Position numbers and translations under genes: made by a program | Notes under the pieces: model-generated | What the model was told of the DNA's origin: nothing | The model's input: only the letters and a program-made list of their open reading frames with translations | Databases searched by the model: none | IMG/VR virus record: IMGVR_UViG_3300029999_000477 | Location: 1-46,168 of that record | DNA length: 46,168 nucleotides | From: a virus | Direction: 5' to 3' (one strand) | Shown here: in pieces, positions 40,716-46,168 of the stretch | Layout: the number at the start of each line of letters is the position of its first letter | Position numbering within the stretch: the stretch's first letter is position 1

Positions 40716-40760
40716 TCGCCATAGGACCGCACCCTGGGCCGCCGAAGTAGCCTGGAAATG

Positions 40761-40787
40761 AAAAGAGCCGGACGTGAACCCGGCTCT
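40761..40787 (-). terminator. Hairpin with T tail on minus strand
   Basis: AGAGCCGG and CCGGCTCT form an 8-bp stem with an 8-nt loop. Read on the minus strand it is followed by TTTT, as in intrinsic terminators; on the plus strand no T-run follows. It may stop antisense transcription or act as a weak two-way terminator before the replication genes. Confidence 0.5.
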
Positions 40788-40849
40788 GGACCACTGGAGA
40801 CCTTCATGGCGATATTACGTCAGCCCCATTCGCATTCCCTTCTGGCGGG

Positions 40850-40939
40850 ATGCTTTTTCTCGTGAGCGCCCAGCGAGAGGCGGTCGCCGACAGACGCGAG
40901 GCGCTCATCAGGGAGTGGTTTAGAGGGCAGGCGCCATGA
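40850..40939 (+). CDS. Very small ORF upstream of initiator (29 aa, possible)
   Basis: MLFLVSAQREAVADRREALIREWF... with helical, charged composition and an ATGA overlap with the initiator start. Ribosome binding site is weak (GGCGGG adjacent). It may serve as a leader peptide coupling translation to the next gene, or be chance. Confidence 0.35.
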   Translation: MLFLVSAQREAVADRREALIREWFRGQAP

Positions 40940-41865
40940 ACCGGGACGCAATGATTCGCGCCGCGATCGACGGCGTGAAAGCCAGCGCCGACGAGGTCTC
41001 AAGGCGCTCTGTTCAAGCGATGCTCAAGCGTATGTGCGGGAAAGCTCTTCAGACGAAAGACGTGCTGCGCGTTATGGGCGAGGTCAAATCCTCAGTACCA
41101 CCTCAGTACCACGTTAATTCTGAATCAGTACCACTAGCCTCGAATAAACAGCCTAATTCAGTACCACCACAGTACCAGTCTAGTACCCTCTCACGTGCGA
41201 GCGCGCGCAGATCACAAGGGTCTAGTGTGAAGGAGACTCGGACTTCGTCCTCGTCTCCCGTCCCTTCGTGTTCTTCGAACACTCAGGGGTCCGAGGCGCT
41301 TGCGGCGCCATCGAACCCGCCGCCGCTGGTAAGCGCCAAAGGCGCCAGGGAAACGACGGCAGGGACGAGAGAGCAGGGCGTCCTGTTCGCTGCCGTCGAT
41401 GTCGGTTCTCACGCGCTAGCGTCGGGGTCGCGGCGAAAGCGCGCCTCGAAGCCGCCGAAACCCAAGCCGGACCCGGAGGTCTGGCGCGCCGCGGTCCGGG
41501 ATGCCGTCGGGCCCTTATGGCACCGGTCTCTCGGGGAGCTCGGCCCCGAAGAGCGCATCGTCTGCGCCCGATATTGCGTCTGGAAATGTGCCAACTGCTC
41601 GGTCGACGAGGGCCGGAACCTTGCCACGGCTCGGCATTTTGCGGCCGGTCTCTCGTCGATCGCCGCGTCGCCGCTCTGGCGGGATATGGGCGTCGGCGGG
41701 TACTTCTCGGCGCTGCACGACGCCTGGACCGCCGGCGGGGAAAGGCCGTTGCTGAACCCGTGGGACTTCAAGGCGTTCGCCGATGCGTACCACACGCCGC
41801 CAGCGCCGCCGTGGAGGTCGCAGGCGCAGCGTGCCGGACCCTGGGCGGCCGGAGCGCGCCGATGA
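40936..41865 (+). CDS. Replication-initiator-like protein containing iterons
   Basis: 309 residues. N-terminal helical, winged-helix-like part (AIDGVKASADEVSRRSVQAMLKRM, TKDVLRVMGEV), a long Ser/Pro/Gln-rich linker (residues 50-180) and a C-terminal domain of about 120 residues with CARYCVWKCANC and Trp-rich segments. The linker DNA contains six AGTACC iterons in 11-bp phase. This resembles the lambda O gene, where the origin lies inside the initiator gene: N-terminus binds iterons, C-terminus recruits the helicase. No sequence match to a named initiator; the call rests on layout and iterons. Confidence 0.5.
   Translation: MNRDAMIRAAIDGVKASADEVSRRSVQAMLKRMCGKALQTKDVLRVMGEVKSSVPPQYHVNSESVPLASNKQPNSVPPQYQSSTLSRASARRSQGSSVKETRTSSSSPVPSCSSNTQGSEALAAPSNPPPLVSAKGARETTAGTREQGVLFAAVDVGSHALASGSRRKRASKPPKPKPDPEVWRAAVRDAVGPLWHRSLGELGPEERIVCARYCVWKCANCSVDEGRNLATARHFAAGLSSIAASPLWRDMGVGGYFSALHDAWTAGGERPLLNPWDFKAFADAYHTPPAPPWRSQAQRAGPWAAGARR
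41093..41189 (+). other. Candidate replication origin: six phased AGTACC iterons
   Basis: CAGTACCAC occurs perfectly at 41093, 41104, 41126 and 41159, with CAGTACCAG at 41170 and TAGTACCCT at 41181. The distances are 11, 22, 33, 11 and 11 bp, all whole multiples of 11, so all sites face the same side of the helix. The stretches between (GTTAATTCTGAAT, GAATAAACAGCCTAATT) are AT-rich in an otherwise GC-rich gene, as needed for unwinding. Confidence 0.65.
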
Positions 41866-42221
41866 GGACGCTGTTTCCGGCGCCGAAGCCGACTGGCGAT
41901 GGTAAGTGGCTCCAGGTCGCCGATGTCTGGAAGAACGCCCGTCGGCAAGACCGCCGCTGGCTCGAGTATGGCGAGTGGGAGATCGTCTTCGAGCTGTGGG
42001 ACGAGGTCGAGGACTTCCCCACGTTACTGGCGGTGGGGGCCGCGCAGACCAAGCACCGTATCCGCGCCGCTCGGGAGTCAGGGATCACGGCGTATTGGTG
42101 CTGGTACGGAGCCCGCAAGATGCGCGTCGAGGAGGCGCTTCGCAAGCGCGCCCAACGCCGCGCCGAGAAGGCTGGGGAACGGATGAACTCGACGTCGACT
42201 CGGGGCTGGAGGACCCCGTGA
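41862..42221 (+). CDS. Hypothetical protein after initiator (119 aa)
   Basis: ATGA overlap with the initiator gene. Many Trp and charged residues (WLEYGEWEIVFELWDEVEDF), then a basic helical end (RVEEALRKRAQRRAEKAG). No family recognised. In many phages the gene after the initiator is a helicase loader; this one is too short to call so. Confidence 0.5.
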   Translation: MRTLFPAPKPTGDGKWLQVADVWKNARRQDRRWLEYGEWEIVFELWDEVEDFPTLLAVGAAQTKHRIRAARESGITAYWCWYGARKMRVEEALRKRAQRRAEKAGERMNSTSTRGWRTP

Positions 42222-42553
42222 GAACGCGCCTGAAGAGGCTTATCACGAACCCTCCGATCGCGGTCGCCGCCGTGCTGTTGCTGCTCTTACTGGTCTCGGC
42301 GACCGCGGGATGGCATCTCGAACGCGATTGGACACCGCCGCGTCCTCAAGGCGTGTTCGTTCCGACGAGCGAGCTGGACGCCATCATGATCGCCGAGCTC
42401 GCGAAGTTCCGCGAAGAATACGTCGCGACGGATAACGACGCCGAAAAGGCGCGCATCCGCAAGCGCGTACGTCGCGAGGTCATCGAATGCCCGCCGCCCG
42501 AGAGCGGCATTCCGCCAGACCTGCGCGAGTTCTGCCTTGCGTCGCTTCGGTGA
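42218..42553 (+). CDS. Single-pass membrane protein (111 aa)
   Basis: GTGA overlap start. Residues 12-30 (PIAVAAVLLLLLLVSATAGW) form one membrane helix with a basic N-terminus, so the rest likely faces outward or the periplasm. The remainder is charged and helical with two Cys near the end. Position in the replication operon gives no clear role. Ends in a GTGA overlap with the resolvase gene. Confidence 0.55.
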   Translation: MRTRLKRLITNPPIAVAAVLLLLLLVSATAGWHLERDWTPPRPQGVFVPTSELDAIMIAELAKFREEYVATDNDAEKARIRKRVRREVIECPPPESGIPPDLREFCLASLR

Positions 42554-42981
42554 CTATCTCGTTCACCGTGCGTGGAACACCCATGCCGAAGGGAAGTCTG
42601 ACTGCCGCGATCCGCGGAGATCGTGCAATCATGCTCCCAGCTCGGCGTGGACCAGCCCGCAAAGCGTTTGCAGCATGGTCATCCGCGACTCAGGATGCCG
42701 CGCGCTGTGCCTCTTACGCGCTACGCGAACCGATTGACACGCCGGTCAACGTCGCTGCGGTATTCTGGCTGCGACGTCCGAAGTCACGAAGGAGAGCGGT
42801 CTGGCCGGATTCCCGGCCAGACCTTTGACTCGACAAGCTTGTGCGCGCCGTTTTGGATCCGCTCGTCGCCGGGGGGCTTCTGAAGGATGATTCGCTCGTC
42901 GTGGGCCTCGACGGAACCCAGAAGCGCTACGTCGACGCCGATCATCCCGAAGGTGTCGTCGTTACGATCACAACGCTCTGA
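42550..42981 (+). pseudogene. rusA: RusA-family Holliday junction resolvase, broken by in-frame TGA
   Basis: Frame of 144 codons from a GTG (GTGA overlap). ISFTVRGTPMPKGSL opens it; the conserved RPDLDKLVRAVLDPL motif is present but split: after RPDL there is a TGA (codon 93) and then LDKLVRAVLDPL continues in the same frame to KDDSLVV and the end. Removing 6 bp (CTTTGA) would restore the motif. RusA enzymes cut Holliday junctions as dimers using Asp residues of exactly this motif. An 11-bp perfect hairpin lies just before the stop. It may be a pseudogene, a readthrough case, or an assembly error. The last codons overlap a 14-bp tandem repeat. Confidence 0.7.
42798..42823 (+). other. Perfect 11-bp hairpin before the RusA stop
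   Basis: GGTCTGGCCGG and CCGGCCAGACC flank the tetraloop ATTC, and TTTGA follows at once. The stem is coding sequence. It ends 2 bp before the TGA that splits the resolvase gene. Confidence 0.8.
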
Positions 42982-42994
42982 TCACAACGCTCTG
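42967..42994 (+). repeat. 14-bp tandem repeat at end of resolvase gene
   Basis: ATCACAACGCTCTG occurs twice back-to-back. The first copy supplies the last codons and stop of the resolvase; the second is noncoding. Confidence 0.85.
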
Positions 42995-42997
42995 AAA

Positions 42998-43037
42998 CGA
43001 GAAAGTCCCGGGGCATGTACTACCCGGGACTTTCTCG
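42998..43037. terminator. Bidirectional terminator
   Basis: A perfect 15-bp inverted repeat (CGAGAAAGTCCCGGG / CCCGGGACTTTCTCG) with a 10-base loop, between the converging plus-strand replication operon and minus-strand operon. TTTC in each right arm gives a weak U-tract in both directions. Confidence 0.8.
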
Positions 43038-43063
43038 AACCAAGCATTGTATCGTGCCCCAGT

Positions 43064-43318
43064 CTACTCCTCGCTGCCCGTCTCTTCCTGCGACTCCGCA
43101 CGCGCCGAGAGCGCATTGACTGCCGAGTCGCGGGCGGCATCGATGCGTTTCAGCGACGCGTTGAGATAGCGCGACGGAGGAAGAATCGAAATGAGGCGCG
43201 TTCGGATGCTCACGAACTCGTCTTCGATCGCGTCAGCGGCCTCAATAAGGCGGCGTGCCCGTTGAATGCGCGAGAGCTTCAGGGGCTTTGTTTTGGCGGC
43301 GGTATCGGTTTCGTCCAA
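43064..43318 (-). CDS. Charged helical protein, last gene of minus operon (84 aa)
   Basis: TTG start selected because AGGAG lies 5 bp upstream; another TTG further up (43345) has none. Helical, rich in Ala, Arg, Glu and Asp (RARRLIEAADAIEDEFVSIR, LKRIDAARDSAVNALSARAE). No family recognised. Confidence 0.6.
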   Translation of the reverse strand: MDETDTAAKTKPLKLSRIQRARRLIEAADAIEDEFVSIRTRLISILPPSRYLNASLKRIDAARDSAVNALSARAESQEETGSEE

Positions 43319-43638
43319 GGTTTCTCCTCGAGAGGGGGGGTTCAAGTGTCGTTGTCATACGTTCATCAAATTACGCTGCGGAAACCTCGGCGTTTAGGCC
43401 GGGGAGGAACAGCACGGGCCTAGTGACGGAGATTTTTTTAAGAAATCTCGCTCCCCTCGGGAAAGTTCGTAGCCAGCCTTATTTAAGTGCTCACAGCCGT
43501 TTCGTGCCTGACTCGGCGTGTCTGCTCTGTGAGCTTCAAGTGGTCCAAACTGAGGAAGTATTTGGACGTTGGTCGTTTGCTTGCATTGAACGTAGTGGTG
43601 CGGGGACCACTGACCCTGGTCAATATGGGCTTGGGGTA
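43319..43638. other. Noncoding, structured region
   Basis: About 320 bp with no convincing gene. It contains several inverted repeats on the plus strand: GAGATTT/AAATCTC (43429-43449), GTCCAAA/TTTGGAC (43543-43567), GTGGT/ACCAC around 43595-43612 and CTTGG/CCAAG near 43630-43647, plus hairpin 1. The density of hairpins suggests a structured RNA or an insertion-sequence remnant. Confidence 0.5.
43385..43404 (+). ncRNA. GTTTAG-loop hairpin 1 (IS200/IS605- or omega-RNA-like)
   Basis: CCTCGGC-GTTTAG-GCCGGGG forms a 7-bp stem with one G-U pair, preceded by AAA and followed by AGGAAC. I recall AA-stem-TTTA-stem-GGAGGA as typical of the right-end hairpin of IS200/IS605 elements and of the omega-RNA of TnpB. 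No tnpB gene is nearby, so this may be a remnant or a non-autonomous element. Confidence 0.35.
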
Positions 43639-43827
43639 TTAATCCAAGCCTCGGGGTTTAGCCCGAGGTCGTTGACTAAAACCGCAATCGTGGCAAATAA
43701 TGAGGCCGTCGTAGTCTCGCGACCATCGGTACTTCGAGCTGCACTTCGGACAAGGTAGGCAGCCGTACATGTTCACATCGGCGGTCTTGCACGAGAGATC
43801 CACGATATTGCTCGCCGCTTCACTCAT
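43639..43827 (-). CDS. Zinc-ribbon protein (62 aa)
   Basis: GCLPCPKCSSKYRWSRDYDG and IICHDCGFSQRP give two CxxC pairs 16-20 residues apart, a classic zinc ribbon like phage restriction-alleviation (Lar-type) proteins (CP.C......C..CG). The start overlaps the methyltransferase stop by 8 bp. An anti-restriction or nucleic-acid role would fit its neighbour, but is inferred. The C-terminal codons lie over hairpin 2. Confidence 0.65.
   Translation of the reverse strand: MSEAASNIVDLSCKTADVNMYGCLPCPKCSSKYRWSRDYDGLIICHDCGFSQRPRAKPRGLD
43649..43668 (+). ncRNA. GTTTAG-loop hairpin 2
   Basis: CCTCGGG-GTTTAG-CCCGAGG: same total length, same hexaloop and same orientation as hairpin 1, 264 bp away. TCGTTGAC follows. 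It overlaps the 3' end of the minus-strand zinc-ribbon gene. Confidence 0.4.
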
Positions 43828-44557
43828 CGACAGTCTCCTCTTGTGCAGCGGATATAGAATTCTTGAACTCGCAAGCAGACATGAGTTGCGCGCCGATCCA
43901 TTCGCAATAAGCTGGAGGGATCGCTTGATTCACTTCCTTGCCGACCATCCAAGTCGTATCAAGAAGCGCACGACGAACGGCGTGAGACGGAGCGTATCCT
44001 CCCCGACCCCGAGTCTCGTTCTTGGTTTTGTTCCTGTTCGATGGACCTCCGCCATAGACTCCTCCGCACCGAACGGTCTGGTCGCCACAGGTACAATGCG
44101 TCGGCATGTTCAGCCATACGTTCGACTCGAAAAGACGATGACGTTTGAGGAATAGCTCTTTCCCATCCGTGTCAATGGCACGAAGACCGAACATCGTGCC
44201 GCAGAGGATGATCGGGGCTTCGAGAGGCGCACCGATGACGTTCTCGATTACGTATGGAAGACCGGATGCGCGAAGTCTCTCACGCGTCGGTACGATAAGC
44301 TCAGGGTGTTTTACGTGCGGATGCGTGAAACGCGTCACCGAGTACGCCTGGCATGGCGGGCTCGCATGTATCACATCGAACCCGTCGAGCGGGAACGTCA
44401 TCGCGTCGGCTCGGTGGAACTCGTCGCCCGCGTACCGAGGCTGCGGATTGATGTCGACACCGACGACGTAGAACCCAGCACGCTGGTATCCGCGCGCTGC
44501 ACCTCCAGCGCCGCAGAAGAGATCGAGGAGACGGCGCTTCACCATTACGATGGGCAT
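43820..44557 (-). CDS. DNA cytosine-5 methyltransferase
   Basis: 245 residues. Motif I LLDLFCGAGGAARGYQRAGF is near the start, motif IV ASPPCQAYS (catalytic Cys 69), motif VI VIENVIGA (Glu 105), motif VIII-like LKRHRLFESN and motif X AIPPAYCEWIGAQLM. The target-recognition part is short, with CTCGDQTVRCGG. It methylates cytosine C5 in DNA, probably to protect the phage from host restriction. The start chosen is the ATG 15 bp after the upstream stop; a longer open frame upstream is a shadow of the neighbouring gene. No endonuclease partner is visible. Confidence 0.85.
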   Translation of the reverse strand: MPIVMVKRRLLDLFCGAGGAARGYQRAGFYVVGVDINPQPRYAGDEFHRADAMTFPLDGFDVIHASPPCQAYSVTRFTHPHVKHPELIVPTRERLRASGLPYVIENVIGAPLEAPIILCGTMFGLRAIDTDGKELFLKRHRLFESNVWLNMPTHCTCGDQTVRCGGVYGGGPSNRNKTKNETRGRGGYAPSHAVRRALLDTTWMVGKEVNQAIPPAYCEWIGAQLMSACEFKNSISAAQEETVDE

Positions 44558-44571
44558 ACTCGTATTCGGGA

Positions 44572-44900
44572 TCACTCGGCTCGCCACCGAACTGTCGTAT
44601 TTGGCCAGCAGACCGGTGCGGCCTTGAGTAGCTCGAGGAGCACGCGGCTCATCGCGACGTAGCCCGCGCTCTCCGCCGCGTAGGCCGCGCTCCTCACCGC
44701 GTTGGCCACGCTCCCGGCGCTCCGTGCGTCGCAGACGAATCGCATGCGCCGCAGACGAATCGCATGCGCCGAACCGGCGCCATGAGTCCACGAAGCAGGG
44801 CAATGACGTGCTCGCTGTCGTCGTTCGTTAAATGGACGAGGGCGCCGCATTCCGAGCAGCGCAATGTCGCCGAGGCGAGTGCGGGGCCGTGCATGTTCAT
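44572..44900 (-). pseudogene. Zinc-ribbon/Ala-repeat protein frameshifted by a 20-bp tandem duplication
   Basis: Start MNMHGPALASATLRCSECGALV with AAGGAG upstream. After MRFVC the frame enters a second copy of a 20-bp unit, shifts, and ends early (68 aa). Deleting one copy joins MRFVC to DARSAGSVANAVRSAAYAAE and gives a clean 102-residue protein ending at 44572. Its C-terminus (YVAMSRVLLELLKAAP) matches the end of the repeat protein at 45643. So the intact form fuses a CxxC ribbon to an Ala-repeat tail. Confidence 0.75.
44731..44770. repeat. 20-bp perfect tandem duplication
   Basis: GCAGACGAATCGCATGCGCC twice, back-to-back (44731-44750, 44751-44770). Because 20 is not a multiple of 3 it breaks the gene that contains it. 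Confidence 0.95.
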
Positions 44901-45145
44901 GATTTTCTCCTTGCAGCGCGCTCACGTTGCGCCTTGCGCTGGTGTTGCGGCGAGCAGTAGCGGGCCTCGTTTGCGCGCCGCTCGAGAACGAGACGTAGCG
45001 GTAACGGTGCATGGCAAAAAGCGCACTGCGGCAGTCCACCCTTACGGGCGAACGACACCACGACATCCGCGACGTCGGTTCCCGGTCCGAGAAGCCGGTC
45101 GACCGACGCGCGGAATTCTGCCTCTCCATGCGCATGCCGCTCCAT
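44897..45145 (-). CDS. Small zinc-finger protein (82 aa)
   Basis: CAFCHAPLPLRLVLERRANE followed by ARYCSPQHQRKAQRERAARR: a CxxC pair and a later C...H in a basic helix, like the YCS..C/H..A.R.R treble-clef tail of small bacterial zinc fingers. The N-terminus (VDRLLGPGTDVADVVVSFAR) is helical. Start set by a 1-nt TGATG overlap with the tiny upstream gene; an in-frame ATG 15 bp earlier is possible. Ends with ATGA overlap. Confidence 0.65.
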   Translation of the reverse strand: MERHAHGEAEFRASVDRLLGPGTDVADVVVSFARKGGLPQCAFCHAPLPLRLVLERRANEARYCSPQHQRKAQRERAARRKS

Positions 45146-45216
45146 CACTCGCGTTCCCATGTCTCCCCCTCTGCCCAGAGCCGAGCCCAGACGCGCTGGC
45201 CATTGATTTTCTGCAT
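45145..45216 (-). CDS. Tiny protein downstream of hammerhead ribozyme (23 aa)
   Basis: MQKINGQRVWARLWAEGETW..., preceded by a good AAAGGAG site. The site lies about 25 nt downstream of the ribozyme cut, so self-cleavage would leave an mRNA with a short leader and 5'-hydroxyl end starting just before this gene. Too short for a family call. Confidence 0.55.
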   Translation of the reverse strand: MQKINGQRVWARLWAEGETWERE

Positions 45217-45245
45217 GGTGCTCCTTTGAGCTGGTTGCGTAATTC

Positions 45246-45297
45246 CCGCGACGCCGCCGAAGCGGCGTTTCGTCCGATCGTCGGACTCATCAGGCGG
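45246..45297 (-). ncRNA. Type I hammerhead ribozyme
   Basis: On the minus strand all core elements are in order: CTGATGA (45293-45287), stem II GTCCGA-CGA-TCGGAC (6 perfect pairs), GAAA (45271-45268), stem III CGCCGC-TTCG-GCGGCG (6 perfect pairs, C(UUCG)G tetraloop), then TC with cleavage expected between 45250 and 45249. Helix I, the open one, is CCGC (45297-45294) with GCGG (45249-45246). It begins 1-2 bases after the stop codon of the upstream gene and would separate the upstream and downstream parts of the operon mRNA. Confidence 0.9.
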
Positions 45298-45298
45298 C

Positions 45299-45646
45299 CT
45301 AGGGTAGGTCCTCTCCGGTGATGATAGCGTGTTCGAGACATGCTTCGGCGTGATCGCGATTGAAGCGCGGCGTTTTCGGGTCGGGCGCGCATTGTGCCCA
45401 AGCATCACGGATGCGCTGCCTCAGCGTGGTCTTGCGTCCGAGCGAATCGACGACGACCATTCCAGGATCGAGGTTGACGTCGCCGATATCGTCGGGATTG
45501 GTGGGGCATTGTAAGTGGTAGGTCATGCTCGCCGCGGTGACCTCGATCGCTTGCAGCGTGCAGATGCTCTGCTGCTGGCTGCTGATGGTGTTAACTCCGA
45601 TCCATAAGGCGGTGGTGAGTAGGGCGAGGATGAGGGGCGCGCTCAT
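45299..45646 (-). CDS. Membrane-anchored protein (115 aa)
   Basis: Begins MSAPLILALLTTALWIGV, a single N-terminal membrane segment or uncleaved signal. The outer part has four Cys (SICTLQ, LQCPTN, AQCAPD, EACLEH), suggesting disulfides outside the cytoplasm. A central VVVDSLGRKTTLRQRIRDAW is conserved-looking. ATGA overlap with the repeat-protein stop fixes the start. The stop codon abuts the hammerhead ribozyme. No family recognised. Confidence 0.65.
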   Translation of the reverse strand: MSAPLILALLTTALWIGVNTISSQQQSICTLQAIEVTAASMTYHLQCPTNPDDIGDVNLDPGMVVVDSLGRKTTLRQRIRDAWAQCAPDPKTPRFNRDHAEACLEHAIITGEDLP

Positions 45647-46168
45647 GATGCGTCCTCGCACGGGACGGGTGCTGCTACGAGCAGCTCGAGGAGCACGCGG
45701 CTCATCGCGACGTAGGCCGCGCCCTCGTCGGTCACGGCGCTCTGGGCGTTCTCGGCGACGCTCCGGGCGCTCCGGGCGCTCCGGGCGGCGCTCCAGGCGG
45801 CGCTCTGGGCGCTCCAGGCGGCGCTCCGGGCGCTCCGGGCGGCGCTCTGGGCGCTCTCGATGGCGCTCTCGGCGCTCCGGGCGGCGCTCCAGGCGGCGCT
45901 CTCGGCGCTCCGGGCGGCGCTCCGGGCGCTCCAGGCGGCGCTCCAGGCGGCGCTCCGGGCGCTCTGGAGGGTGCTCTCGGGCACCTCATGTCCATCGGCG
46001 AGGCGTTTCATGATGTCGGCGACGTTGCTGACAGCGTCGCCGACGAGGGGATGGGTGATGCCCGGGGTGATGGTTTGGTCGGTGAGGATGCGATGGAGAA
46101 AGGCCCAGGAGACGCGCGAGAGATCGGCGCCGACGGGGATGGCCTCGATGAAGGCGATGGGCCAGCGC
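45643..46168 (-). CDS. Ala/Ser-rich repeat phage protein, C-terminal part (runs off right edge)
   Basis: Enters from the window edge as RWPIAFIEAIPVGADLSRVSWAFL, then ADIMKRLADGHEV, about 60 residues of five-residue repeats (ARSAAWSA, ESAAWSAARSAESA) and the end YVAMSRVLLELL. The AIPVGADLS block followed by Ala/Trp/Arg repeats is typical of the phage protein type whose N-terminus is at 1-123. The expected middle (GKGCAVGC-like region) is missing from the window. The repeats give a regular alpha-helical, possibly amphipathic surface. Function unknown; Imm-5-like naming does not prove immunity. Confidence 0.7.
   Translation of the reverse strand, partial: RWPIAFIEAIPVGADLSRVSWAFLHRILTDQTITPGITHPLVGDAVSNVADIMKRLADGHEVPESTLQSARSAAWSAAWSARSAARSAESAAWSAARSAESAIESAQSAARSARSAAWSAQSAAWSAARSARSARSVAENAQSAVTDEGAAYVAMSRVLLELLVAAPVPCEDAS
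45717..45968. repeat. 15-bp-type coding repeats
   Basis: GC-rich iterations of GGCGCTCCRGGCGGCGCTC and variants encode the (A/S)xSA repeats. Copy number could change by slippage, and read-assembly through this stretch could be unreliable. Confidence 0.8.

Noticed and set aside
40885-40925. CTGATGAG on the minus strand before the initiator gene
   Set aside because: No CGAAA box at the right distance, so the hammerhead core is incomplete.
45525-46013. Long plus-strand Arg/Gly/Ser-rich ORF
   Set aside because: It is the mirror of the Ala/Ser repeat gene on the minus strand; the periodic GC-rich repeats keep all frames open.

Overview
The window is almost the whole genome of a tailed double-stranded DNA phage, probably a podovirus-like one. 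I see a large terminase, a portal, a scaffold/capsid pair, head-tail connector and tail proteins, a fiber with an S74-type self-cleaving chaperone domain, large internal virion (ejection) proteins and a GH25 endolysin. I see no long tape measure, tail sheath, integrase, DNA polymerase or tRNA. The host is not determinable from the sequence. Signal peptides on several phage proteins and long Ser/Thr/Pro linkers would fit a GC-rich, Gram-negative-like environmental bacterium, but this is weak inference.

Layout. (1) 966 down to 1, continuing from 46168 down to 43064, is a minus-strand block of very short, overlapping genes. It holds zinc-ribbon proteins, small membrane proteins, a C5 cytosine methyltransferase and an alanine/serine-rich repeat protein. 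That repeat protein is cut by both window ends: its N-terminus lies at 1-123 and its C-terminus at 45643-46168. The molecule is therefore probably circular or circularly permuted, with a short stretch missing. This block contains a textbook type I hammerhead ribozyme (45246-45297, minus strand). (2) 1356-9155: winged-helix regulator, acetyltransferase-like protein and four repeat-rich internal virion proteins. (3) 9233-15362: leaderless ribbon-helix-helix regulator, probable small terminase, a GroES-like protein and a cluster of four glycosyltransferases, the last fused to an FkbM methyltransferase. (4) 15357-17366: the large terminase, inverted relative to every other virion gene. (5) 17456-31499: portal, lysis genes, scaffold, capsid, connectors, tail and fiber. 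(6) 31496-36333: three consecutive large proteins with signal peptides, two of them sharing a paralogous domain. (7) 36342-38723: a second leaderless ribbon-helix-helix regulator, then YqaJ exonuclease and a probable annealing-type recombination partner. (8) 38720-42981: small exported and membrane proteins, a replication-initiator-like gene carrying six iterons in strict 11-bp phase, and a RusA-type resolvase broken by one in-frame stop. A perfect 15-bp inverted repeat (42998-43037) separates the converging plus and minus blocks.

How the parts fit. Replication probably relies on host polymerases, starting at an iteron origin inside the initiator gene (a lambda O-like arrangement) and supported by exonuclease, annealing protein and resolvase. 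Three putative DNA-binding regulators are each transcribed from promoters that start at or beside the AUG. Two structural promoters share the pattern TYGACR-N18-TATATA. Items I rate most worth checking: the hammerhead ribozyme, the phased iterons, the exported-protein set, the glycosyltransferase cluster, the paired GTTTAG hairpins at 43385-43668, and the frameshifted or stop-broken genes.
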